64,000 bases of DNA. Source: Hathewaya massiliensis (GTDB lineage Bacteria > Bacillota > Clostridia > Clostridiales > Clostridiaceae). Below the pieces are notes generated by a model. The model did not search any database and was not told where the DNA came from. It saw only the letters and a program-made list of their open reading frames with translations. Shown here piece after piece: positions 45,434-54,656 of this stretch; positions within the stretch are counted from its first letter, which is position 1; every line of letters begins with the position of its first letter. Position numbers and translations under genes: made by a program. The stretch spans positions 724 through 64,723 of the forward strand of contig NZ_CABFVD010000008.1 of NCBI RefSeq assembly GCF_902143515.1, read 5' to 3'.

Positions 45434-46222
45434 ATGTATACAGTTCTTCATATAGAGCAGAGTGATTTTTTCTGTAAAATGGTCAAAAGTATCTTAAAGG
45501 AAAAAAATTATGAGTACATTTCAACTGATAGTTTTAATGAAGCATATACTCTAATAGATAAATATAAAATAGACCTCATAATAACCTCTCTTTATGGCAA
45601 AGGTGGAGATGTTGAAGATTTTATAAAAAGTGTAAATTCAAAAACCTCAAATGAAATCCCTATATTTATTGTTACTAGTGATAATAACTATGAAAAGAAG
45701 ACAAACCTATTTAACTTAGGTATAGTTGACTATTTATTAAAAGACAATTTAAAGGAAGAAATAACAAAGCATATAGATGCAGTATTCCAAGACGATGAAT
45801 ATATGGCAAACTTAAGAGAGGCAAAAATAGCAATTATAGAGGATAACTCCTTTGACTCTATTATAGAAAAAGATATACTTAATAAAAATGGCATCAAAAA
45901 TATAGATCACTATAAATCCGGAAAAGAATTGTTTAATTCCAATAAAAACTATGATATTTATTTAATTGACATGGTTTTAAAAAACGAATTTGGAAAAAAC
46001 TTAATACAAAAAATAAGAAGAAATAATATAAATTCCTCTATTATTGCGGTTACTGTTCTAGATAATCCTAAGACCATATCCAATATTTTAAGCTGTGGAG
46101 CTGATGATTTTATAAACAAACCTTTAGATGAAAATCTATTTATAGCAAAATTAAAATCCAATATAAGAATCTATACCCTAAACAAAAAAATAAGGCAGAT
46201 GTTGAAAGAATTTAAAAAATAG
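45434..46222 (+). CDS. double receiver-domain protein without output domain
   Basis: Protein of 262 residues formed by two CheY-like domains in tandem. The first (about 3-118) lacks the phosphoacceptor: the strand reads DLIITS where DLIILD is expected, although the conserved lysine remains (LLKDN). The second (about 130-252) has the acceptor Asp (YLIDM), acidic pair (IIEDN) and Lys (FINKPLD). No DNA-binding, GGDEF or other effector follows. It resembles the front half of a PleD-like protein. It begins with AGGGGG before the ATG and precedes the editing enzyme gene by 42 bases. A sensor kinase is not adjacent. Confidence 0.88.
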   Translation: MYTVLHIEQSDFFCKMVKSILKEKNYEYISTDSFNEAYTLIDKYKIDLIITSLYGKGGDVEDFIKSVNSKTSNEIPIFIVTSDNNYEKKTNLFNLGIVDYLLKDNLKEEITKHIDAVFQDDEYMANLREAKIAIIEDNSFDSIIEKDILNKNGIKNIDHYKSGKELFNSNKNYDIYLIDMVLKNEFGKNLIQKIRRNNINSSIIAVTVLDNPKTISNILSCGADDFINKPLDENLFIAKLKSNIRIYTLNKKIRQMLKEFKK

Positions 46223-46264
46223 GTATACTTATAGTTAAAAAGTATTTCTATTGGAGGATAAAAA

Positions 46265-47467
46265 ATGCAAAAACTTTTTTATGAAGATCAGTATATGAAA
46301 GACTTTACAGCTGAAGTACTTAATGTAAAAGTAATTGATGATAAATTTCATGTGCTTTTAGATAAAACAGCTTTCTTTCCAGGTGGTGGAGGGCAGCCTT
46401 GCGACCTAGGTTTTATTGAAGATCATAAAGTTATAGATGTATATGAAGAAGAGGATAATATATATCATGTTTTAGAAAAAAAGCCTGTTAAGATCCATAG
46501 AGTAAAATGCTCTATTGACTGGAATAGAAGAATAGATGGAATGCAGCAACACTTAGGTCAACATGTGCTTTCTGGATGTTTTTTTAAGTTATTTGGAAAA
46601 AATACTGTAGGTTTTCATTTAGGAGAAGAAATTAGTACAGTAGATATTGAAAGCTATTTAAGTGAGAATGAAATAAGAAAAGCTGAAGTCTTAGCTAATA
46701 ATATTATTGAAGAGGACTTAAAAGTTGAATTTTCATTTCCTTCTAAAAGTGAACTAAAGCATATAAATCTTAGAAGAGCCTTACCAAAAACAGATGCTCC
46801 CATAAGAGTTGTTACAATAGAAGATTTAGATGTTAATGCATGTTGTGGAGTACACCCTAATTCTACCCTAGAACTTAGACTTATAAAAATTAGAAGATGG
46901 GAAAAACATAAAAATTCCACAAGAATAGAATTCTTATCTGGGAGACGTGCCATAGAAGACTCCTTTAAAAAAGATAAATTCGCCTCTGAACTGTGCACAT
47001 ATTTAAGTGCCAATGAAGAGGAAGCCATAAATGCTATAAATAATCTAAGTACGGAACTAAAGAATTCAATAAATACTAATAAAAAGCTAAAAAGTGAACT
47101 ACAAACTTATCAAGTTAAAGAACTTATTCAAAACTCAATAAAAATAGGAAAATATACATTAATAAAAGAAATTTTCTTTGATGATGATATAAAGTATATA
47201 AGTAAATTAACATCAAAACTTGTTGAAAATGAAGATACAATTGCACTTATGATTGTACCTTCAGAGGAAAAAGCTAATTTAATATTTGCATGCTCAAAGG
47301 ATATGGAAAAATTAAATATGAATGAACTATTAAAAGATTCCATTAGCCTTATAGATGGAAAAGGTGGCGGAAGTAAAGTCTTAGCTCAAGGTGCTGGTAA
47401 AAATAACAATAATCTTCAAGGGGTTATTGATTATGCCTTTATGAAAATTAAAAATACTCTTTCCTAG
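46265..47467 (+). CDS. alaX: AlaX-type alanyl-tRNA editing protein with DHHA1 domain
   Basis: Trans-editing enzyme of 400 residues that deacylates Ser- or Gly-tRNA(Ala). The AlaRS editing-domain fold occupies about 1-235. The N-terminal half has FPGGGGQPCDLG and the zinc-binding motif QQHLGQHVLSG (His pair, about 92-102). A CCGVHPNSTLELRLIKIRRWEKHKN block follows (about 186-210). The C-terminal DHHA1 domain (about 260-400) ends with GKGGGSKVLAQGAG. It starts after TTGGAGG. It is the long AlaX form (AlaX-L). It may be cotranscribed with the double-receiver gene. Confidence 0.9.
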   Translation: MQKLFYEDQYMKDFTAEVLNVKVIDDKFHVLLDKTAFFPGGGGQPCDLGFIEDHKVIDVYEEEDNIYHVLEKKPVKIHRVKCSIDWNRRIDGMQQHLGQHVLSGCFFKLFGKNTVGFHLGEEISTVDIESYLSENEIRKAEVLANNIIEEDLKVEFSFPSKSELKHINLRRALPKTDAPIRVVTIEDLDVNACCGVHPNSTLELRLIKIRRWEKHKNSTRIEFLSGRRAIEDSFKKDKFASELCTYLSANEEEAINAINNLSTELKNSINTNKKLKSELQTYQVKELIQNSIKIGKYTLIKEIFFDDDIKYISKLTSKLVENEDTIALMIVPSEEKANLIFACSKDMEKLNMNELLKDSISLIDGKGGGSKVLAQGAGKNNNNLQGVIDYAFMKIKNTLS

Positions 47468-47522
47468 CTAATAAGGCATAAAATTTCTATATTTTCAAAT
47501 AAAATATTATGTAAAAATAAAG

Positions 47523-47592
47523 TAGTCTGTGTAATCTTTATAAGATAATATAATAATTATCATTATAAAGATACACAGACTATATTATTTAA
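47523..47592. terminator. terminator between alaX and the DUF5667-like gene
   Basis: Long stem beginning AGTCTGTGTA and closing TACACAGACT (about 47524-47533 with 47572-47581), continued by ATCTTTATA/TATAAAG in the interior. A T-rich tail follows. Both genes end here (convergent). Confidence 0.75.
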
Positions 47593-47664
47593 ATATCTAC
47601 TTTGATTAGATGTGGCTGTATAAAAATTTTTGTGTGAGCAGAATAAGTTATTAAAATATAAGCA

Positions 47665-48834
47665 CTATTTTCCTGATTTTTTATTGTTAGAGTTCCCATT
47701 TTGTTTTTCATCATTTTTATTATTAGATTTATCTAATTTTTTAGTATCCTCTTTATTTTCTTTTTCTTTATTTTCTATCCTAGTCTCTTTTATTTCTTTA
47801 TACTCAACTTTTACTTCTTCCTTATTTTTTAAACTTTTTTCTTCCTTTTCCTTTTCACTATTTATTTCTTTACCCTCTTTATCAGTTTCTTCTTTTACTT
47901 CTATAGTATTTTTATCTTTCACTATAGCCTCACTATCTTTATTATTTTCATTCTTCTTATCTTTGTTTACTTCCTTTTTCTCTTTATTATCTACTTTTTG
48001 ATCTTTATTTTCATTTATACTGTCTGTGGTTTTTTTCTCTTTATTCTCCTTAGCTTCACCAACTTTAACTTCCTTGACTACTTTTGACTTATTTTCTATT
48101 GCTTCTTTTAATTCTTCCTTTTTACTAGTGAAAATCTCTTCAGATTTCTTAAGTTCTTCCTCTGCCTTCTTTATAGCTTCTGCATCTCCAGAGTGTTGAG
48201 CCTTTTTTAATTCAACCTTTAACTTATTATAATCTTTTTTAGCTTTATTAAATTCATGTCTCTTTTCAACCATTAACCTTACTGCTTCCTTTTTACTCTT
48301 TTGCATTTCAATTACACTTTCTAACTTAGCCTTAGCTTCCTCAGGTAACTTTTCTTTTATGGATTCTAAAACTTTTAAAGAAGCTTCTGAGTTTTTAATT
48401 ATAGTATCTTCAGCTTTATCTATTTTATCTTGTAATTCTTTATTTTTTTCTTCCTCTTTATTTTTTTCTTCTTCAGTACTCTCTTCTTTATTAGCTTCTT
48501 CTTTACTTTCTTCCAGTTTACTAATTATATCCTGTGTTTCTTTTATAGTCTCATTATAGTCCTCTAAAGTATTTTTTAATAATTCCTCATGATTACTTTT
48601 ACCTATAATCTCTATTTCTCCAAGTCTTTCCTCTGAAATGTCTAATAGTTTTTCTACCTTGTCTTCATCTGAACTAAATTTTAAACTTATATCTTCTATG
48701 GTCTTATCTACTACATAAAATATACTGTCTGGTGCTATCCCCGCCTTATCTTTAAAGGATATTGCTTCATCAGCCTTTACAGTTCCTCCAAAAGCTAATA
48801 AAGCTAACATAGTTAATATAAATACTCTTTTCAT
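47665..48834 (-). CDS. secreted DUF5667-like protein with charged tail
   Basis: Exported protein of 389 residues. The signal peptide (about 1-21) ends near VKA. A DUF5667-type helical domain follows (about 28-130, GIAPDSIFYVVDKTIEDISLKFSSDEDKVEKLLDISEERLGEI). The rest, from about 110, is a Lys/Glu/Asn-rich, coiled-coil-prone low-complexity tail. The function is unknown; in other clostridia the domain occurs in cell-surface proteins and next to SigI-type anti-sigma genes. It is divergent from sigI, sharing a 190-base spacer that contains ACCCCC and CGTAAA on its own strand, as in SigI-type promoters. Confidence 0.75.
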   Translation of the reverse strand: MKRVFILTMLALLAFGGTVKADEAISFKDKAGIAPDSIFYVVDKTIEDISLKFSSDEDKVEKLLDISEERLGEIEIIGKSNHEELLKNTLEDYNETIKETQDIISKLEESKEEANKEESTEEEKNKEEEKNKELQDKIDKAEDTIIKNSEASLKVLESIKEKLPEEAKAKLESVIEMQKSKKEAVRLMVEKRHEFNKAKKDYNKLKVELKKAQHSGDAEAIKKAEEELKKSEEIFTSKKEELKEAIENKSKVVKEVKVGEAKENKEKKTTDSINENKDQKVDNKEKKEVNKDKKNENNKDSEAIVKDKNTIEVKEETDKEGKEINSEKEKEEKSLKNKEEVKVEYKEIKETRIENKEKENKEDTKKLDKSNNKNDEKQNGNSNNKKSGK

Positions 48835-48896
48835 CTTTATTCCTCCCTATATGGTGTTTTAATTATAATTTTTCTGTTTTTTTAATTCTATATATA

Positions 48897-48927
48897 TTTA
48901 CGATTAAAAATAATTCTTTTAGGGGGT
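48897..48927 (-). promoter_or_regulatory. candidate SigI-type promoter of the DUF5667-like gene
   Basis: Minus strand ACCCCC (48927-48922) then 19 bases then CGTAAA (48902-48897). SigI promoters are described as ACCCC-type -35 with CGAA-type -10. The -10 has one deviation and the spacing is uncertain. Confidence 0.35.
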
Positions 48928-49027
48928 AATCTTACCACTTTAAAAAATATATTTTATACGTATATAATAATATATAAGATTTTATACAATCATTTTATCT
49001 AGATTTCTTTATAATGGGGGTGATTTT

Positions 49028-49711
49028 ATGGACGCAGATTTTTTGAAAAAAGAAAATAGAGATAAATTTATACAAGATAGTATGAACTTTATATATAAAA
49101 CAACTAACAGAATTTGTAAAAGAGTTTTGGATGATAAAAACGATGATGAGATAAGTATAGCACTTATAGCCTTTAATAAAGCTTGTGATACATATAACAG
49201 TGAAAAAGGTAATTTTTTTACATATGCTTCTGTATTAATAAAAAATTCCTTAATAGACTTTTTTAGGACATCAGAAAAGACTCCGTACTTAATATGGAAT
49301 GATAACGAAAGCACCACTGACTCTATTGAAAAACATATATCAATGGATAATTTTAATATTGATTTTGAAAATTCTATAAGGTTAGAAGAAATACAACTAT
49401 TAAATAGTGAATTAAAAGAATATAAATTAAGTTTTAGTAGCATTGCTGAAAATTCACCCAAACATAAAGATACTAGGGATGTACTACTAAATATAGCTAT
49501 GACTTGTATAAATAATGAGCATATAGTTTATGATTTAAAAACAAAAAAACAATTACCTATAAAAAAAATATGTCTACTTACAAATAATAAAAGAAAACTA
49601 TTAGAAACTTGGAGAAAGTACATAATAGCACTAATTATAATATTAGGTAGCGAAGAATACCCCTATATTAAAGGTTATTTAAATATTGAAAAGTCAGGTG
49701 ATAATTTATGA
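49028..49711 (+). CDS. sigI: RNA polymerase sigma factor SigI
   Basis: Alternative sigma factor of 227 residues of the SigI family. The region-2-like part (about 8-75, FIYKTTNRICKRVLDDKNDDEISIALIAFNKACDTYNSEKGNFFTYASVLIKNSLIDFFR) and the C-terminal DNA-binding part (about 160-215) are recognisable, and region 3 is absent as in the family. The ATG at 49028 follows GGGGGTG. Its stop overlaps the start of rsgI by four bases. SigI responds to heat or extracellular polysaccharides, depending on the cognate RsgI. The paired RsgI here has no carbohydrate-binding domain, so a wall or heat cue is more likely. Confidence 0.93.
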   Translation: MDADFLKKENRDKFIQDSMNFIYKTTNRICKRVLDDKNDDEISIALIAFNKACDTYNSEKGNFFTYASVLIKNSLIDFFRTSEKTPYLIWNDNESTTDSIEKHISMDNFNIDFENSIRLEEIQLLNSELKEYKLSFSSIAENSPKHKDTRDVLLNIAMTCINNEHIVYDLKTKKQLPIKKICLLTNNKRKLLETWRKYIIALIIILGSEEYPYIKGYLNIEKSGDNL

Positions 49712-50769
49712 TAAAAAAAGGCATAGTAATGGAAATTAATAAAAACTCTGTTGGAATCTTAACCTGCGGTGGAGAATTTCTTTATGTGAGAAAAATAAGT
49801 ACCTGTCCATGTTTAGGAGAAATGTACGAATCAGAAGAAATAAAACAAAAATCTTTATTTTATAAAAACACAAAAAAACTTTCTATAATGGTAGCTTCCT
49901 TACTTATTACCTTTGTACTCTCTTCCTATATTGTAATTTACAATAACCCTGTATCTGCTGTAACAATAAATATAAATCCATCCATTAAATTAGAATTAAA
50001 TCGATGGAATAACATAATAAAAATAACTGCTTTAAATAAAGATGGCGAACATATTTTAAATAATTTAAATCTTAAAAATAAGAGTTTGGAAACTGGAGTT
50101 ACCTTGATATTAAAAGAATCTGAAAAAGAAAATTATATTAACGATAATTACAGAAGCAGTAATAAAATTATATCTCTAGATTTTCAAGGAGATGTGTCTA
50201 AATTAGACCTTACAAACATAGAAAATACACTGAAAAACCTTAAAACAAACTATAATATTAAAACGCCTAAATATAATAAAACAAACTATAAAGAAAATAT
50301 TAAATTAGAAGAGGATAAAATAATTAATACAGAAGAAAATTTACACTCTGAACCTAAAAATGCTATAGATAAAAGCAATTTAGATAAAGATAAAAATATA
50401 CTTAAAATTGAAAATAGTACTTCTAATGAAAAAAATATTAAGTCTTCTAATAAAGACAATATAGATAATGTTAAAAATAATAATAACCAAAATAAAGCTA
50501 ATAGCAAAAATAATGATAACAATGATAATGATAAACAAAATAAAAATAACACTAATAATAACAAAGAAAATAAAAATCTTAACAAAGCCAACTCCAATAA
50601 TAATACTACTAATAATAATACTAATAGTAAGGATGTAATAAATTCTAAAACTAATAATAAAGAAAATACAAATAACAATAAAGAAGCTTATATAGACAAC
50701 TCCAAAAATAATGATAAGAATAGTCCTAAATCAGAAAAAGTGACCAATTATAATAAAGGGAAAAAATAA
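49708..50769 (+). CDS. rsgI: RsgI-family transmembrane anti-sigma factor
   Basis: Membrane regulator of 353 residues holding SigI inactive. The cytoplasmic RsgI N-terminal domain (about 1-50) binds SigI. One transmembrane helix follows (about 58-78). The extracytoplasmic conserved segment (about 82-180) begins SAVTININPSIKLELNRW; it contains the Asn-Pro bond where clostridial RsgI proteins are reported to self-cleave. From about 190 the protein is an Asn/Lys-rich low-complexity tail, without a carbohydrate-binding module. It overlaps sigI by four bases. The sensing role of the tail is unknown. Confidence 0.92.
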   Translation: MIKKGIVMEINKNSVGILTCGGEFLYVRKISTCPCLGEMYESEEIKQKSLFYKNTKKLSIMVASLLITFVLSSYIVIYNNPVSAVTININPSIKLELNRWNNIIKITALNKDGEHILNNLNLKNKSLETGVTLILKESEKENYINDNYRSSNKIISLDFQGDVSKLDLTNIENTLKNLKTNYNIKTPKYNKTNYKENIKLEEDKIINTEENLHSEPKNAIDKSNLDKDKNILKIENSTSNEKNIKSSNKDNIDNVKNNNNQNKANSKNNDNNDNDKQNKNNTNNNKENKNLNKANSNNNTTNNNTNSKDVINSKTNNKENTNNNKEAYIDNSKNNDKNSPKSEKVTNYNKGKK

Positions 50770-50790
50770 ACAATATAAAAATTCTATACT

Positions 50791-50850
50791 AAGATTTCTA
50801 ACCTTCAGAAAAAGTTATTACTCTATATGAAAGTTAGAAATCTTTATTTT
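50791..50850. terminator. terminator between rsgI and the ABC exporter operon
   Basis: 12-bp stem AAGATTTCTAAC/GTTAGAAATCTT (50791-50802 with 50833-50844), followed by TTATTTT. The genes converge, and the hairpin can serve both. Confidence 0.75.
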
Positions 50851-50880
50851 ATATATTTTCCTTTTATATATTTTAATAGT

Positions 50881-52605
50881 TTAAAGTGCCCATTGTTTTG
50901 CTTTTTCCATCTCATTATACATATTATAATATCTCTTTTTATTTTGCATTAATTCCTTATGAGTACCTTTTTCCTCTATACTCCCCTCATTTAATACCAT
51001 AATTTGATCTGCATCTTTTATGGTGTTTAATCTATGGGCTATTACAATTACAGTTTTATTTAGAGTAAGTTTTTTTATAGATTTTCTAATTTCAAGTTCA
51101 TTATCAGCATCCAAGGAAGCTGTGGCCTCGTCTAATAATACTATAGGAGCATCTTTTAGTATAGCTCTAGCTATGGATATTCTCTGCTTTTCACCTCCTG
51201 ATAAGGTTGAGCCACCTTCCCCTACTATGGTATCATATTTATTTTGCAAGGCTTCTATAAACTCATGACAATTTGCAAGTTTAGCTGCCCTTATTATGTC
51301 TTCTCTAGTAGCTTTTTGATTTCCAATTTTTATATTGTTATATATTGTATCATTTATAAGGTATACATCTTGAAATACAATGCTTATATGCTTTAATAAT
51401 GAATCTGGATTTACTTCTCTTATATCTTGTCCACCAATTTTTATACTCCCACTATTTATGTCCCAAAATCTAGCTAGTAAACTCGTAATAGTGCTTTTTC
51501 CTGAGCCTGATGGACCAATAAGAGCCGTCATTGTACCTTCTTTAGCTTTAAAACTTAAATTATCAATAACTTTTTTCCCTTCTTCATATTGAAAAAATAC
51601 ATTTTTAAACTCAATATCATAATTTTTAAAATTAGTATTTTCATATTTATAACTCATTTGTGGTTTTTTATATATTTCCACTAATTTTTTTGAAGCTAAT
51701 TTAAGATATCTAAAAGTTCCATATTGTGCCCCAAAAGCTCTTAACACATTAGTAAGTGCTAAATTTATTATAATAAAGGTTAAAAATTCTTTTTTATCTA
51801 TACTTCCCATTCCAAATTTTGTAGTAGCTATAAGTAATAATATAGGAAAACTTATATCAACTATTATTTGAAACACCAAGACAAAAGGCACAATAGATAC
51901 CTCTGTTCTAATACTTTCTTTTTTAAAATCTCTAAAGGATTTTTCCAATCTTTCAAACTTTTCTCCTACTAGATTATAAGACTTAAACACCTCTATTCCA
52001 CTAAGATATTCAACCAACCTAGATATAACTTCATTCATGACTATCTTCTTCTTATTTCCTATACGAGAAACCCTCTTTCCTCCTATATAAATAATTGGCA
52101 TAGCTATACATATTACTGCTAATTGAATAATTCCTAGCTGAATATCAATAAAAAATGTTATTATAAGGAGGTATGAGCTAAGAAATATGGTCTTTATTAA
52201 ATCACTAGTACTGTGAGTTATAACCTGCTCAAAATCTTGAAGGTCATTAGTCATTATATTAGATAGACTTCCTATGCTATTTTTATTAAAAAAACCAAGA
52301 TTTATATTTTTGATATGATTTCCTAAAGATATACGCATCTTTTCAATAGCACGCGCTCCTCTAGCTTGTATCCCTGTATATCCTATGGAATTAACTATTC
52401 CCCTAGCTATAAAAGCTATTATCATAATTATGGTATACATTTTAATTTTTGAAAAACTAAGTTCATCTTTAATTAAATCTAATAATACAAAATACATCAT
52501 TGAATAAGAAAACATATTAAATATAGTATCTATACTAAGTAAAACTATAGGTTTTACAAGTTTTTTCCAATCTTCTCCTAGTAACATTTTTATATCCGAT
52601 AGCAT
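50881..52605 (-). CDS. ABC half-exporter (TM plus ATPase), second of a pair
   Basis: Fused transmembrane-ATPase exporter of 574 residues. Six transmembrane helices (about 15-300) are followed by a nucleotide-binding domain: Walker A GPSGSGKST (about 365), signature LSGGEKQRISIARAIL (about 470) and Walker B IVLLDEATASLD (about 490). It follows its partner by one base, so the two form a heterodimer. The upstream AraC gene and Fur box recall the YbtPQ arrangement for siderophore handling. Export of drugs or peptides is the alternative. Both Walker sites look intact. Confidence 0.9.
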   Translation of the reverse strand: MLSDIKMLLGEDWKKLVKPIVLLSIDTIFNMFSYSMMYFVLLDLIKDELSFSKIKMYTIIMIIAFIARGIVNSIGYTGIQARGARAIEKMRISLGNHIKNINLGFFNKNSIGSLSNIMTNDLQDFEQVITHSTSDLIKTIFLSSYLLIITFFIDIQLGIIQLAVICIAMPIIYIGGKRVSRIGNKKKIVMNEVISRLVEYLSGIEVFKSYNLVGEKFERLEKSFRDFKKESIRTEVSIVPFVLVFQIIVDISFPILLLIATTKFGMGSIDKKEFLTFIIINLALTNVLRAFGAQYGTFRYLKLASKKLVEIYKKPQMSYKYENTNFKNYDIEFKNVFFQYEEGKKVIDNLSFKAKEGTMTALIGPSGSGKSTITSLLARFWDINSGSIKIGGQDIREVNPDSLLKHISIVFQDVYLINDTIYNNIKIGNQKATREDIIRAAKLANCHEFIEALQNKYDTIVGEGGSTLSGGEKQRISIARAILKDAPIVLLDEATASLDADNELEIRKSIKKLTLNKTVIVIAHRLNTIKDADQIMVLNEGSIEEKGTHKELMQNKKRYYNMYNEMEKAKQWAL

Positions 52606-52606
52606 A

Positions 52607-54355
52607 TTAAACCCTCCTTTCCTCAGCTACTAATTCATAATCATATATATCCCAAAGATGTCTATACACTCCTGCTTTATTCATAAGATATTCATGGTTT
52701 CCCTGCTCTACAATTTTCCCATCATTTAAGACTACAATTTTATCTGCATTTTTTATTGTATATAGTCTATGAGCTATAATTATAGCTGTTTTACCTTTTA
52801 ATAAATTTCTAAGTGCTTGTTGTATTTTACTTTCATTTTCTATATCTGAATATGAAGTAACTTCATCTAAAATTACAATAGGACTATTCTTTAATATAGC
52901 TCTTGCAATAGATATCCTTTGTTTTTCTCCTCCACTAAGTTTAATTCCTTTTTCCCCAAGAAGGGTATTGTAACCCTCGGGTAAACTCATTATAAAATCA
53001 TGAATTTGAGCTTCCTTACTAGCTTCTATAATCTGTTCCTCAGTTTTATTTAGCCCCATTTTAATATTCTCTAATATACTATCTTGCAACATAAATACAT
53101 CTTGAAACACAAAAGACACATTATCCATAAGCTCTTCCATCTTAATATCTTTTATATCTATACCATCAATATTAATACTTCCCTCATTGACATCCCAAAA
53201 CCTTCCTACTAATTGCCCCAATGTAGTTTTTCCTGACCCTGAAGGTCCTACAAGAGCAACTATACTTTTAGGCTCTACAGTTAAGTATAAATCTTTAATA
53301 ACTTCCTTTTTATCATATTTAAATGAAATATTTTTAAACTCAATTTTTCCATTAATCTTTGAATTTAATTTTTTATTTCCGTATGCTTGAGGTTCTTGTT
53401 CAATAATATTCCTTACCTTACCTGCACCTTCTAAAAGCATAGAAAAGTTCCCACCAAATTCTAATAACTGTTTAAAGGACGTAAGAAAATTTGCACTTAA
53501 AATTAAAAATAATATATAAGTAGTACTGTTTATACTTCCATTTAAAAACATAATTCCACCAATAGGAATTATAAACAAAAGTCCAGAATCAATAATTACT
53601 AAAAATATACTATATGGTGGGGCTAACTTCATAGTTAAGTCAATCCAATAATTTGCATATTCTTCTGTGTTATCCTTATAATTTTTAAAAGACTTTGCAG
53701 ATAAATTAAATGCTTTCATTACGTTCATTCCATTTATATACTGAATAATAGTTGAGTTTAGCTTTTCAACTAAATGGTGATAACGTATCATTCTCTCTTT
53801 CATACCTTTAAATGTAGCCACTTGACTTATAACTCCTAAAATAATTGGAATGAATAAAACTATTGCTAACCTCCAATTTAAATATAAAAGGTAAATCATA
53901 ACTATAATTGGAGTTACAACTGCTGAAGCTAAATCTGGAATTTGATGTGCTATAAAATTTTCTAACTTCTCTATATCTTCATTTATAATTTTTTTAATCT
54001 CTCCTATTGTATGACCTGTGAAAAAGCCCATGTTTAACTTTGAAATATGGTTTACTGCCTTCATTCTAAGCTCATAAAGTATAGTAAATGCTGCTACATG
54101 AGAAAAAACTCCTGATGCTAAAAATATTATCATTCTAAGCACTACAACAAAAGCTACAATTATGGCCATAGATTTAATTCTTTCATAATCTACTGAGTCC
54201 TTGAAAAGTTCTAAGACTATATTGTACATTAAAATATATGGAGCAATAGAAAGCACCGAACTTATTACACTTAATATGCCTGATATATAGAGTTTAAACT
54301 TTTCTTTCCCAGATATGTCTAAAAGAAATCTTAAATTTGATTGTTTCTTTTCCAT
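52607..54355 (-). CDS. ABC half-exporter (TM plus ATPase), first of a pair
   Basis: Fused exporter subunit of 582 residues, similar to the one after it. Six transmembrane helices occupy about 20-300. Walker A GPSGSGKTT (about 370), signature LSGGEKQRISIARAIL (about 475) and a Walker B with IVILDEVTSYSD (about 495) are present. The last one has DEVTSYSD in place of the usual DEATSALD. The frame reaches 54376, but that ATG precedes an AAAGGAG that serves the ATG at 54355. The 280-base spacer upstream contains a Fur box at 54521-54539. Confidence 0.9.
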   Translation of the reverse strand: MEKKQSNLRFLLDISGKEKFKLYISGILSVISSVLSIAPYILMYNIVLELFKDSVDYERIKSMAIIVAFVVVLRMIIFLASGVFSHVAAFTILYELRMKAVNHISKLNMGFFTGHTIGEIKKIINEDIEKLENFIAHQIPDLASAVVTPIIVMIYLLYLNWRLAIVLFIPIILGVISQVATFKGMKERMIRYHHLVEKLNSTIIQYINGMNVMKAFNLSAKSFKNYKDNTEEYANYWIDLTMKLAPPYSIFLVIIDSGLLFIIPIGGIMFLNGSINSTTYILFLILSANFLTSFKQLLEFGGNFSMLLEGAGKVRNIIEQEPQAYGNKKLNSKINGKIEFKNISFKYDKKEVIKDLYLTVEPKSIVALVGPSGSGKTTLGQLVGRFWDVNEGSINIDGIDIKDIKMEELMDNVSFVFQDVFMLQDSILENIKMGLNKTEEQIIEASKEAQIHDFIMSLPEGYNTLLGEKGIKLSGGEKQRISIARAILKNSPIVILDEVTSYSDIENESKIQQALRNLLKGKTAIIIAHRLYTIKNADKIVVLNDGKIVEQGNHEYLMNKAGVYRHLWDIYDYELVAEERRV

Positions 54356-54520
54356 AAATTTCTCCTTTCTACCCAATAAATTTTTAGTTTTTTTAATCTT
54401 TTAAATCATAGTAAAGTAAAGGCTAATACTGTTCTATTAAAGTTGCTGTGTTTTAATAAAACCACTGTTTAATGCATACTAAAATAAAATATCATCCCTC
54501 TAATTACATCCAAAACCATT

Positions 54521-54539
54521 GTAATTGATACTCATTATC
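54521..54539 (-). promoter_or_regulatory. Fur-type box before the ABC exporter pair
   Basis: GTAATTGATACTCATTATC agrees with the Fur consensus GATAATGATAATCATTATC at 15 of 19 positions. It lies in the spacer between the AraC gene and the exporter pair, about 170 bases before the latter. Confidence 0.55.
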
Positions 54540-54656
54540 GCTTCCACTCCAAAAAAAATTAAAAATGCTCCAAAAAGTAAAAACCTAATGGTTTATATAC
54601 TATTGAAACATTTCTAATACTTTATAGTAACTAGTTAAATTCTACAATACCACATT

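Noticed and set aside
47630-48001. Hydrophobic plus-strand frame opposite the charged tail gene
   Set aside because: Serine/phenylalanine-rich composition is the direct complement of Lys/Glu codons; no ribosome site.
50286-50678. Leucine-rich minus-strand frame opposite rsgI
   Set aside because: Artefact of the Asn/Lys-rich coding sequence on the other strand.
53187-53390. Small plus-strand frame within the ABC exporter gene
   Set aside because: Antisense shadow without initiation signals.
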